From contig JAQMRL010000014.1 of NCBI GenBank assembly GCA_035578175.1, forward strand, positions 14,397,774-14,461,773: a DNA stretch of 64,000 bases, written 5' to 3'. The DNA is from Catonia carolina. Taxonomy: Eukaryota > Arthropoda > Insecta > Hemiptera > Achilidae. The notes under the pieces are model-generated. The model was given only the letters and a program-made list of their open reading frames with translations, searched no databases and was not told the origin of the DNA. Positions 1-9,670 of the stretch are shown piece after piece; position 1 is the first letter of the stretch; every line of letters starts with the position of its first letter. A program made the translations under genes and the position numbers.

Positions 1-196
1 TTAACGCGCTCTATAATCGATGTGTTCAGTACGAGGTGCAAGACGAGAGTAAACTATTACAGCTTTTATACGCATGCGCGCGTAATGATTGTTAGGTACA
101 GTATGACTACGCTGGTAAACATTCGGATTGGTCTAAAGTGTGGAACAGCAGAGCTCATCAACCGTGAAAAGCATAAGTCTATATTATAACATTACT

Positions 197-246
197 CTTT
201 CTTTCTACAGCCCCTATCAACCACGTTTCACTCCCGCATAATGCTA
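197..246 (-). pseudogene. LINE remnant, left half of a split copy
   Basis: About 50 bases match the C-terminal coding part of the LINE at 48230-48275 (shared stretch ending ataatgct). The match stops at the TA at 245-246 and the next bases of the same LINE resume at 11423, so this copy was split by the insertion of everything between. Too short to encode anything. Bases 1-196 show no recognisable gene. Confidence 0.6.
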
Positions 247-594
247 TTAGTAACGCAATATAAGTTGACGATCGTCAGGGAGAGCAAGACTGGAATATGC
301 GGGGTTTGTAGTGCTATCATATGTGCTTTTCTAATACAGTACATTATAGCGACAGCTCTTACCATGACATGTTGTAGTTTTACTCTTACATTGATTTATT
401 ATGTTTACAACTATGTCCTTTTATAAACATCCCATTGTTTTATTTATTGATTCTTAATAATTATCCTAAATAATAAACATTCATTCTAAATAAGCCATAA
501 TACAAGGCCTGAGCTTTATTTAGTATCCTTTTTGGTCATCAGCAGTAAACTGAATTACTGCACTCTGACATTTGGTAGTGATAGACTAGTTAGT

Positions 595-603
595 CCGTGA
601 GTT
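595..603. repeat. 9-bp target-site duplication, left copy
   Basis: CCGTGAGTT precedes the left end of the foldback element. The identical 9-mer follows its right end at 11052-11060. Nine-base duplications are typical of Drosophila Foldback elements and of Mutator-like elements. Confidence 0.85.
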
Positions 604-649
604 ACGTCTGTGAAGTTGGCCCCACCCATACAAAAATTTGAAAAAAAAA

Positions 650-1650
650 TTAGTGCATTCGATTTTTCTACGTTTGTTCCGGATTGTTCCGCAAAAATTT
701 TCGTTTGTTCCGCTCAAATAAGCGAGAAAATCGAGAAAAACCGTGGGTGGGGCTAACTTCACGATGGCCCCCCCCATTTAACTTTTTCAACTTTTTTTTG
801 CATAGATCGATAGATCTTCGTTTGTTCCGGATTGTTCCGCAAAAATTTTCGTTTGTTCCGCTCAAACAAGCGAGAAAATCGAGGAAAACTGGGTGGGGCT
901 AACTTCACGCTGGCCCCCCCCCACTCAACTTTTCCAACTTTTTTTTACATAGATCGATAGATATTCGTTTGTTCCGGATTGTTCCACAAAAATTTTCGTT
1001 TGTTCCGCTCAAATAAGCGAGAAAATGGAGGAAAACTGCGGCGAGCTAGCCCCCCCCACTCAACTTTTTGAACTTTTTTATACATGGATCGATAGGTCTT
1101 CGTTTGTTCCGGATTGTTCCGCAAAAATTTTCGTTCGTTCTGCTCAAATAAGCGAGAAAATCGAGGAAAACTGCTGGGGGATAGCGTGAAGTTAGCCCCA
1201 CCCACTCAACTTTTTGAACTTTTTTTTACATGGATCGATAGATCTTCGTTTGTTCCGGATTGTTCCACAAAAATTTTCGTTTGTTCCGCTCAAATAAGCG
1301 AGAAAATCGAGGAAAACTGCTGGGGGATAGCGTGAAGTTAGCCCCACCCACTCAACTTTTTGAACTTTTTTTTACATGGATCGATAGATCTTCGTTTGTT
1401 CCGGATTGTTCCGCAAAAATTTTCGTTTGTTCCGCTCAAATAAGCGAGAAAATCGAGGAAAACTGCTGGGGGATAGCGTGAAGTTAGCCCCACCCACTCA
1501 ACTTTTTGAACTTTTTTTTACATGGATCGATAGATCTTCGTTTGTTCCGGATTGTTCCGCAAAAATTTTCGTTTGTTCCGCTCAAATAGGCGAGAAAATC
1601 GAGGAAAACTTTGTAGTGGTGGGGGTAAACAAGCGCGTTTAATATATTTA
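650..1650 (+). repeat. Tandem array of ~146-bp units in left arm (7 units)
   Basis: The motif TTGTTCCGGATTGTTCC recurs near 671, 824, 966, 1107, 1250, 1396 and 1542. Each unit has three TTGTTCCG boxes within about 45 bases, an ATCGAT palindrome near the start and a G/C-rich block gtgaagttagcccc. The inner units (from 1250) are almost identical and the outer ones differ more. Confidence 0.85.
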
Positions 1651-2054
1651 ACATTGTTTTTGTCTATATCGATAGCCTTTAAATAGTTGTGGGTTGTTCC
1701 GCATAAAGTTTCCTTTGTTCCGCTCAAATAATATTTAAATTGATACCGGTATTATTCCGAAAACAAGCCGTACCCGAATTTAAGCCGAATCGGAAAAAAT
1801 ACTATAAAACTAGGAAAAAAATTAAAGTAGAGTACTTGTATGTTTTTGAAAATATTCTATTTTATAAGAAACGATTACCGTAGTCTACAAACAATATACT
1901 TACTACTTAATTAGCATTTAGAAGTTTTTGTTTATTTTTTGTTGAATGCTGAACACAAGATTCATCTACATGATAGGTATTTTCTTCCGGCTTCTTTGTT
2001 GGATGTCTTTTCCGCATAGTTAATTTGATTTTTCTGACTTCTGAAATTACTGCT

Positions 2055-2190
2055 AATGCAGACGGTGAAGGATGAAATGATTTTTTGTAAAGTATGAAAA
2101 TATGCCGTGCCTGAATAAGATTCGAACCCAAGACCGGCGCATGATGAGAGGCGAGCAAGTTACCAACTACGCCAATACGGCCGGCATAGT
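2055..2190 (-). repeat. tRNA-derived SINE-like insert in left foldback arm
   Basis: On the minus strand there is an A-box-like TGGCGTAGTTGG and a B-box GGTTCGAATC about 35 bases apart, followed by a tail containing ccgtctgcattagcagtaa. The same unit is in the right arm at 7143-7290, so it was captured before the arms last became symmetric. It is not a functional tRNA: the cloverleaf is incomplete. Confidence 0.65.
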
Positions 2191-2689
2191 AGTAGTAGTA
2201 GGTAGCATAGTAGTAGTTAATTTGAAATTAGTATCGTAAGCCCTGCGCTGATTTTTAGGTATTTATATAGACGAAGTACCCTTAACCTACATAAAATCAC
2301 TCATAGCGATTTATAAAATACAACAAAAAACAAATGATCGGATAAAAAAACAAAATGAAATATAAGAAAACTGCTATCAAACTTTATACTGTATATCCAA
2401 ACTGATCAAAATGACTATACTGAATACTCACATTAACGGAAAACCGGCTAAAATCTGAGTATTTTTTTGCGTAAATTGCTGTATCTCCGACTAATTTCTA
2501 CATAAAATAATCTAAACAAAACCAATCAACGCAGAAAAGAACAGGTGTTAATTTGGTGTAGCGATCATTTTTTTCCGTTTGTTTGTTTTTAGATAAATCT
2601 CTTAAAACACAACGGACTTCTTCCATAGTACGTACTGTAAAACACTACAAATTGATAGAGGCGTGCCATAGCGCATGCCTCGTTTCTTC

Positions 2690-2965
2690 TGCTCAAATAC
2701 GCGAGAAATTTAAGGATAACTTTGGAGTGGAGGGCATAATCCAGGGCGTTTAATATTTTAAACTTTTTTTCCTATATCGATAGCCTTTCATTAGTTTCGG
2801 AAGGTTTCACAAGAAGTTCCGTTTGTTCCGCCTAAATAAGCGGGAAAATCAAGGAAAACTTTGGAGTGGAGGGGATAAGCCAGCGCGTTTAGTAGTTTTA
2901 ACATTTTTCGGCCTATATCGATATCCCTTCAATAGTTCCCGAATAGTCCGCAAAAATTTTCAATA
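2690..2965 (+). repeat. Decayed arm repeats inside the foldback core
   Basis: Two degenerate units in left-arm orientation carry damaged TTGTTCCG boxes and the tatatcgata segment. They are much more diverged than the outer arrays, so they are older. Confidence 0.6.
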
Positions 2966-4254
2966 CTTAGAATATGAAGGATTAACTGAAGGTCATCATT
3001 TTTACTTTTTACTGCATGTACTTGCTGAACGAAAAGGATTGCGATAAATAATGTACAGTAATTTTTTTGTTTAAACATGATATTATGCCTATTGTAACAG
3101 CGAATGCAATGAGTAATAATAAGAAAACATATAAAAATGTATTGGAAAGGTAATGAAATCTTTTACGATAGTCTGGTAGAACAGGGACAAGCATCAGGCA
3201 GTGTGATAACGTAAACAAATTACTAAAGGTTATTTATTGTTTATGGAATCAAAAGGTTGGTTTATACCAAGTTTGAAAAAAGAAATCAAAGCGGCATACG
3301 ATGATTTATGTACGGAGGTCGACAGAATGACGACTTTTCAACATTGGCCTTCTGAATACAATGCGTTTAGAAAAATATAGTTAGTCATAACAATCTAATC
3401 CAGACTTCATTATTCGCAGCACCGGTTCCTTCCCGGATAGTGTTTAGCCCAAATAGAAAATCTTCTGAGAGAAATGAGAATTTTTGATTTATAAAAATAT
3501 CTATAGTTAACATAAATCATTTACACTGATATAATTAACTTGGCGTGATTTCTCGTAAATTCAGTTTTTACATATACGACCATTAGTTTATAATAAGATT
3601 ACCAGTCTGTAGTTTGAGTGATTCTTCTGACAATAAGATATTTAGTTTTATTTTATGTTAAACGGGATATTTATACTCTTTTAGATTAAATTAGTTAAGG
3701 AAGTTACTTTAAAAATAGTTCACCTGAACGATGAAAAACTGAAAGAATATTCCGTATGAAAATGTAAATGAAAAAATATATAGTAAATGTTTAGGCCTAA
3801 TAGGTATGTGTTTTGTTAATTTATTACGGTTAGTTATTTATTGTTTTAAATCATCACCGATTCTAGTTTTCACGCCGCACAATGAGATATTTGATTGATT
3901 TAGGCGGCCAAAATTATTTTTGCAGTTTAACATCGTTTTGGACTTTCGAACCGGGCTGATCCGAAATCCGACCGACTGGGATAGTCAGTCAGACGATAGA
4001 TTTTAGCTCTAAATAGTTAAGTAACACCGGTTGTGCAACAAGCTTGGTGTAGTGACCAGTTGTTGGCCTGTTAAATGAACTGAAATCGCTCTTCAATCTT
4101 TCTTGAGTTTCACATATTATACTCGAGATAAAATGTTCACACAAAAATAAACAAACTTTGCGACCAAATTGCGCCTATGTTTAAAATATGATTTCTCAAT
4201 ACGATACAAACGAGTTAAGGGTAAAAAATATTAAAAAATATAGAGTTGACTAGC

Positions 4255-4380
4255 TTATCCCCACCACTCCAAATGGTTCCTTGATTACCTCGCTTATTTG
4301 AGCGGAACAAACGAAATTTTTTGCGGAACAATCCACAACTATTAAAGGGCTATCGATGCAGACAAAACAAATATTAACCC
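4255..4380 (-). repeat. Arm fragment inside the foldback core
   Basis: One arm unit in right-arm orientation, recognisable by gagcggaacaaacgaaa and a truncated cgatgcagac end. It is a relic of an earlier nested or rearranged copy. Confidence 0.6.
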
Positions 4381-5284
4381 TTTTACTAACCGGGAAGCCC
4401 AATATCACCCATTCGTCACCATCGTTTTTTAAACTCAAATATCTCCGCAACTATTCATTATATTCTAACGGGATTGGTTTTATTAGATAGACTTTTTTCT
4501 TCTTTCATTTGATGTATCTTGCATATTTGTATAATGAAAATTGACGACGTGGTGTTACGTGAAAAAAAATGTATATTTTTTGAACAGCCAGTACTAAAAT
4601 TTGAACGTTTTTATCTATAACTTTTCAACAAAAAACCGTATTTGTTTGGGAATAACATCATCATCACTACCCGTCTCGTCTACCCTTCGGTTAAAACTTA
4701 CAATTAGCGTCAAAATAAACAATAACATATTTTGATTTATGCTATCCTGTTTAGAAAAGGATAATACACAAAGCAACAGGCGCAAAAGAGATAGAACTTG
4801 CATAGAAAACGAGTAAATAAAAATTGAAAAGACACCACATTATTTTTAGGTGATTTTTTGTCATTTTTTTCATCCAGCACGTTGCATTGTTGAACAAAAA
4901 GTGTGATATCTTTTGAATGCGTCTATCAATTATTTGCAATATCTAAACGTTGTTTTTTTTGCAATGAATTGCTTTATTTATCTATGTATAGCTAAACATA
5001 TTTTTTTGTATATTTTACTGATTTTGTGACACTTTATCGTACTAAAGTGATATTACTAAAAGAAAATATTTTTTCTTAAATTTCAATTTTTATTCTGGTC
5101 GTAAATGAAAACGGAAAAAATTGGTTTAAACGTTGTTCTAATAAAAATTTTTTTAAAAATAAACGGTATTTTTTTTAAATTTTTAGAAATGAAACTGAAT
5201 GAAATAAAAGAGTTTTTATTAGGCGTAAAATGACAATCCGCGTGATCGTTAAAAATCTCCGTTCTCGTCGGGTTAAAATAATAA

Positions 5285-5650
5285 ACGCGCTTCTTTACCA
5301 CCACCACTCCAAAGTTTTCCTTAATTTCTCGCTTATTTGAGCGGAACAAACGAAATTTTTTGTGGAACAATCCGGAACAAACGAAGATCTATCGATCCAT
5401 GTGAAAAAAATGTGGAAAAGTTGAGTGGGTAGGGCTAACTTCACGCTATCCCCCGACAGTTTTTCTCAATTTTCTCGCCTATTTGAGCGGAACAAACGAA
5501 AATTTTTGCGGAGCAATCCGGAACAAACGTAAAACAATCGAATGCACTAATTTTTTTTAAAATTTTTGTATGGGTGGGGCCAACTTCACAGACGTCTTCA
5601 ATAGTTGTGGGTTGTTCCGCATAAAGTTTCCTTTGTTCCGCTCAAATTTC
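5285..5650 (-). repeat. Nested foldback right end abutting arm sequence of opposite orientation
   Basis: Two units in right-arm orientation lead to a complete element terminus, tgtatgggtggggccaac followed by ttcacagacgt, ending at 5595. The following bases match the left-arm sequence at about 1671-1728. This looks like the right end of a second foldback inserted into an arm of a first, with its left end no longer present. Confidence 0.6.
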
Positions 5651-6915
5651 TATGAAATTTAATATTATAATTTCATTAATAGTGAAGTTGTATTTTAAAG
5701 TTTTATTGTAGTTTAGTGTAATTTAACAAGTATGTTGTTCAATGTGAGGGCTCGGTTAAGAGTAAAACTGCTAATTTGAACAAGATTGTTATACTGTATA
5801 ACACTAAGGGTCTATTATTAAACACGATATTATAATTATAGTCGAAATTAATTGGGTTTATTAGTTTTGAGATCATACTTGGCAAAATCATACTTGGCAA
5901 GCGACTGAAACTGAAACTGACAAAAGATAATTTAGAAGGTCGTGGGAAATGCCACCAGATCTTACGAAGATAAATGACGGGGCTAGTTTTCTTCTAGGAA
6001 ACATTACGGATGGGTAGTTGGAAGTAAAATTTAGTTTCAGAATCAGAAACACGAGCGGGACTAAATACCAATATACATCAATATTATAAATACATATCAT
6101 ACATCTATACATCAATATCATACATCAATAATCACATCAACTTATATTATAGAACAATCACCAGATTTTCCATAATACCGTATTGTTCCGAATACAATCC
6201 GCAGGTTTTTCTTAAAAATCGGTTCCATAATTTGACCTGCGGCTTGCATTCACGCTTTAATAATAGTATTAATAATAAATAATAATAATAATAAAAATAA
6301 TTATTTATTTATTCCCATGATGTTACGCATTACAAAAATAGAAATTTCCGTAATACACAATTTCTTACAGTAAACTACTATCCTGTTATAGGCTACCCTA
6401 GAGGAGGTGGAAATCATCCCATCCAACTATGGACAAAACCATGTAATTTACTAGGATGGGCTGGAAATTTTTAAATAAATATCAAAAAAATCTGAAGTAT
6501 TAACTATTAGCAATAGCATTCAATACCTACTATATTTACTTACTACAGTAACTTAACTAACTTAATAAGGATAATTATACCTGAAATTAATTATTACATT
6601 TAAAAATTAAAAACAATAAAAGAAATGTATTCTATTTCATTTTCCTCCTGTCTCTTTATTTATATCTACATTTGAATATTGCTGACCATTTTGCTATTTT
6701 CTCTCTATCTGTTTGGCTATCCATTTTTTTAGTTTTTTATAAAATTTTAAACTTGTTAAATTCTTTAAATGGTTCGGGAGCAGGTTATATATTTTGGGTG
6801 CCAAGCACTCAAAATACTCAACGTACTCAAATTAATGATTTCATATTAAGCATAAGTAGCTACGAAGAGAGAGATACACGCAGTCTTATACGCACACTTC
6901 TTACGTAGTGCATGT

Positions 6916-7425
6916 ATAGTCATTTTGATCAGTTTGGAGATACAGTATAAAGTTTGATAGCAGTTTTCTTATATTTCATTTTGTTTTTTTATCCGATCAT
7001 TTGTTTTTTGTTGTATTTTATAAATCGCTATGAGTGATTTTATGTAGGTTAAGGGTACTTCGTCTATATAAATACCTAAAAATCAGCGCAGGGCTTACGA
7101 TACTAATTTCAAATTAACTACTACTATGCTACCTACTACTACTACTACTATGCCGGCCGTATTGGCGTAGTTGGTAACTTGCTCGCCTCTCATCATGCGC
7201 CGGTCTTGGGTTCGAATCTTATTCAGGCACGGCATATTTTCATACTTTACAAAAAATCATTTCATCCTTCACCGTCTGCATTAGCAGTAATTTCAGAAGT
7301 CAGAAAAATCAAATAACTACGCGGAAAAGACATCCAACAAAGAAGCCGGAAGAAAATACCTATCATGTAGATGAATCTTGTGTTCAGCATTCAACAAAAA
7401 ATAAACAAAAACTTCTAAATGCTAA
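6916..7425 (-). repeat. Inner part of right foldback arm
   Basis: Reverse complement of about 1911-2419, including the SINE-like insert. Pairing is near-perfect. It is separated from the outer arm by the LINE at 7426-9604. Confidence 0.8.
7143..7290 (+). repeat. tRNA-derived SINE-like insert in right foldback arm
   Basis: Plus-strand mirror copy of the unit at 2055-2190, with the A-box-like TGGCGTAGTTGG and B-box GGTTCGAATC. A ctactactac microsatellite precedes it. Related units occur at 33526-33834 and 49704-49859. Confidence 0.65.
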
Positions 7426-9604
7426 TTTTTTTTTTTTTTTTTTCTCTTTAATTATTTATTTGCAACTGTAAAATTTTACAATAAGCAAATGAGCTGGTTT
7501 TAACATAGGAAAATTTACAATAACAAAGATTAGACCCAGTGGCTAATCTTTGTAGGTGCCACGAGTCATTGTCTTATAAGAGCAGGTCTCTATTCCATGA
7601 ACGGCGAAGTCGTCGGCGAGGATTTCCAGGAAGAGTACGAGATGTTAAGTTTTTGATGTATGGATTTTGATGGTTTTGAAGTTTTCCGAAGAATCTTCTG
7701 TAGCAGCTGTATGCCATATCTTTTATGTGTGTTATTTTGAGGTCGTCATGTAGTATTCTGTTGTTAATGTAGAATGGAGCATTGGTGATGAGTCGTAATA
7801 ATTTTGATTGAAATGCCTGTAGTTTTCTGATATTACTTGGCTTTGCTGTTCCGTAGATTTCAATTCCATAAGTCCAAATTGGCCGAATGAATGATTTATA
7901 AATGAGTAATTTTGAACGTAACGGTAATCGGGAATGGCGTCCTATGAGGTGGTATAATTGTTTTATTTTCTTATCCAAAGTCAGTCGTGTATTGTGGATG
8001 TGTGTTTGCCAGGTTAGTCGTCTGTCCATCGTGATGCCTAGGTATTTTACTGTGTTCTTTTGTGGAATGGGTTCGTTGTTGAGGAATACCGTAGGACTTT
8101 CTCCTTTACATAATGAGAATTTTATATGTACTGACTTATTAGTGTTTATTTTTAATCTCCACTTTTTCAGCCAAATTTCAATTGTGTTGAGAAAGTGTTG
8201 TAAGTTGGTGCTGGCCTGCGTTAAATCGTGGGATGAAGTCAAGATAGCAGTATCGTCAGCGTATGTTGCTACCGTTATTCTTGGATCAGATGGTAAGTCC
8301 GCAGTGTAAATTGTATACAGTAGTGGTGATAGTATAGAACCTTGTGGAACTCCTGCACCTATATTTTGGTAGTCAGAAACTGATGATCCTTGCCTCATTA
8401 CAAAGAAACGATCTTCTAGGAAGCTTTTCAGTACGTGATAATACGTATCCGGGAGGAATCTTTTCAATTTATATAACAGACCTGGATGCCAAACTTTGTC
8501 AAAGGCTGCTTGAACATCTAGGAAGACAGCGGTGGTAAATTTCTTCTCCTCCAGCGCAACAGCTAGCTGGTCCGTCAATCGATGCAACTGATGAATCGTT
8601 GAGTGCCTGCTTCTGAAACCAAACTGATGGTGTGTTATTATGTTATTTTCGTTGCAAATCGGCAATAAGCGGGCTAGTAATAATTTTTCGAATAATTTGG
8701 ATAAAGTCGGGAGTAAGCTTATTGGCCGATACGAAGATGGAGTACTTGGTGGTTTATTTGGCTTCAGAAATAGGACGACGTGAGACAGTTTCCACTGAAT
8801 CGGGAAGTGCGTCGTTCTGAGGATGGAATTGAATATTTGAGTTATAAGGGTATATCCACATAATGGTAAGTTCTGAAGAATCTCCGCCGTTATTAAATCG
8901 TACCCCGGACTCTTTCTTGATGGTAGTTGTTGGACAGCCGCCTGCACTTCCCTTCTTGTGAAGTTTTCCGGAGGCAATGACAAATTCAATGGTGAAGACA
9001 AGAAATTTTCTACATCTGAGGTGAAACCAGGTAAAGAATTGTCATTGGGCTGAAATACGCGCGCTAGATGATCGGAAAACATGTCGGCCTTCTCTTTGTC
9101 TGATTTAGCCCATGATCCATCGGGGTGTTTAAGTGGGTGCGACTGCATTTGGTAACGCAAAAGACGCTGCGTTGCAGTCCAGAGGCTTCCATCTCTTTCT
9201 GTCAGGTTGGCGACATTTTCATTGAACCTTTCCGTCTTGATGTTCCATATAGCTGTCTTCAATTCGTTAGTCATGTAATTCAAGTTTCTCTTGTCCGAAG
9301 GAAGTCTGGTACGCTGCCAAATGCGTCTTGCTCTCCTTTTTTCCCTGACAAGTTCTTTTATATAGTTCGGATAACAGTGTTCCTTTTTCGGAGTTGGTCT
9401 ACGGGGTTGTGTAGAGTTCCAAGCTGCATATTGTATTGTTACTGTCAAATGTTCCACTGCTTCTTCCACCTCTTTTGCCGTGCGAAGAGGCAAGTCCAAC
9501 CGTATATTGTTCTCTATGTTACTGCTGAACAAGCCCCAGTTAGCTGTTCCATCTATCAAACACTGTCTCACCGGTGCTTCCAAAACTGTGCCCGACAGGG
9601 TGCA
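7426..9604 (-). mobile_element. 5'-truncated jockey-like LINE inserted in right foldback arm
   Basis: The 2.18-kb insert reads on the minus strand and ends in an 18-base A tract (T at 7426-7443). Comparison with the uninterrupted left arm (1896-1920) fixes both borders. Three arm bases (aag) are missing and no target duplication is seen. The 5' part of the protein, including any endonuclease, is absent, as expected for a LINE truncated during reverse transcription. The open frame and long A tract suggest a recent insertion. Confidence 0.85.
7523..7553 (-). ncRNA. Perfect 11-bp hairpin in LINE 3' UTR
   Basis: Bases 7523-7533 (acaaagattag) pair exactly with 7543-7553, leaving a 9-base loop. 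It lies about 20 bases past the stop codon and 80 bases before the poly(A) tail. A 3' UTR hairpin could be the structure that reverse transcriptase recognises. That role is inferred. Confidence 0.5.
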
Positions 9605-9670
9605 TAGTAAGTATATTGTTTGTAGACTACGGTAATCGTTTCTTATAAAATAGAATATTTTCAAAAACAT
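7574..9670 (-). CDS. Non-LTR reverse transcriptase, N-terminally truncated
   Basis: The open frame is 698 codons, but only codons from about 23 onward belong to the LINE. The first 22, with the ATG, come from the foldback arm (9605-9670), so the start is accidental. The rest is the reverse transcriptase part of a jockey-like ORF2: motif A FLDVQAAFD near residue 385, motif B GVPQGSILSPLLY near 445, and the catalytic YADD of motif C near 468. A thumb-like C-terminal region contains the TYGIEIYG element. In an autonomous element this enzyme would copy the element's RNA at a nicked target. The apurinic-type endonuclease that normally precedes it is missing, so this copy cannot move itself. No frameshift or internal stop is present. 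Jockey-clade assignment is by motif resemblance. Confidence 0.85.
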   Translation of the reverse strand: MFLKIFYFIRNDYRSLQTIYLLCTLSGTVLEAPVRQCLIDGTANWGLFSSNIENNIRLDLPLRTAKEVEEAVEHLTVTIQYAAWNSTQPRRPTPKKEHCYPNYIKELVREKRRARRIWQRTRLPSDKRNLNYMTNELKTAIWNIKTERFNENVANLTERDGSLWTATQRLLRYQMQSHPLKHPDGSWAKSDKEKADMFSDHLARVFQPNDNSLPGFTSDVENFLSSPLNLSLPPENFTRREVQAAVQQLPSRKSPGYDLITAEILQNLPLCGYTLITQIFNSILRTTHFPIQWKLSHVVLFLKPNKPPSTPSSYRPISLLPTLSKLFEKLLLARLLPICNENNIITHHQFGFRSRHSTIHQLHRLTDQLAVALEEKKFTTAVFLDVQAAFDKVWHPGLLYKLKRFLPDTYYHVLKSFLEDRFFVMRQGSSVSDYQNIGAGVPQGSILSPLLYTIYTADLPSDPRITVATYADDTAILTSSHDLTQASTNLQHFLNTIEIWLKKWRLKINTNKSVHIKFSLCKGESPTVFLNNEPIPQKNTVKYLGITMDRRLTWQTHIHNTRLTLDKKIKQLYHLIGRHSRLPLRSKLLIYKSFIRPIWTYGIEIYGTAKPSNIRKLQAFQSKLLRLITNAPFYINNRILHDDLKITHIKDMAYSCYRRFFGKLQNHQNPYIKNLTSRTLPGNPRRRLRRSWNRDLLL

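Larger units (their letters stand above)
604..2419 (+). repeat. Left arm of foldback element
   Basis: The order is terminal 70 bp, tandem array to about 1650, a divergent partial unit to 1728, a unique stretch, then a tRNA-like SINE (about 2055-2190, minus). Pairing with the right arm ends near 2419, after ccaaactgatcaaaatgact. The short reading frames here (684-902, 1114-1642 and their inverses) recur because the repeat unit recurs. They are not genes. Confidence 0.8.
2420..6915. other. Core of foldback element, no intact gene
   Basis: This is AT-rich sequence with no reading frame of coding quality. It holds decayed arm fragments at 2690-2965, 4255-4380 and 5285-5650. The 78-codon frame at 6672-6908 and the others inside are short and lack recognisable motifs. 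I see no Mutator-like or NOF-like transposase remnant. Confidence 0.5.

Noticed and set aside
684..1642. Staggered reading frames of ~73 codons repeated across the foldback arms (also 9868-10992)
   Set aside because: They exist because a ~146-bp unit is repeated (three units restore frame). They occur on both strands, contain no known motif and share identical peptides. Not genes.
650..1650. CRISPR-like array
   Set aside because: Units are directly adjacent 146-bp repeats without unique spacers, in an animal genome. They are transposon arm repeats.
7143..7240. A functional tRNA gene (also 33710, 49800, 53940, 55860, 59310, 63720)
   Set aside because: A- and B-box-like words are present, but acceptor stems do not pair, anticodon arms are missing and the units are dispersed with shared tails. 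These are SINE heads.
7902..9607. Plus-strand frames (135, 64, 62 and 160 codons)
   Set aside because: Antisense shadows of the reverse transcriptase on the minus strand.
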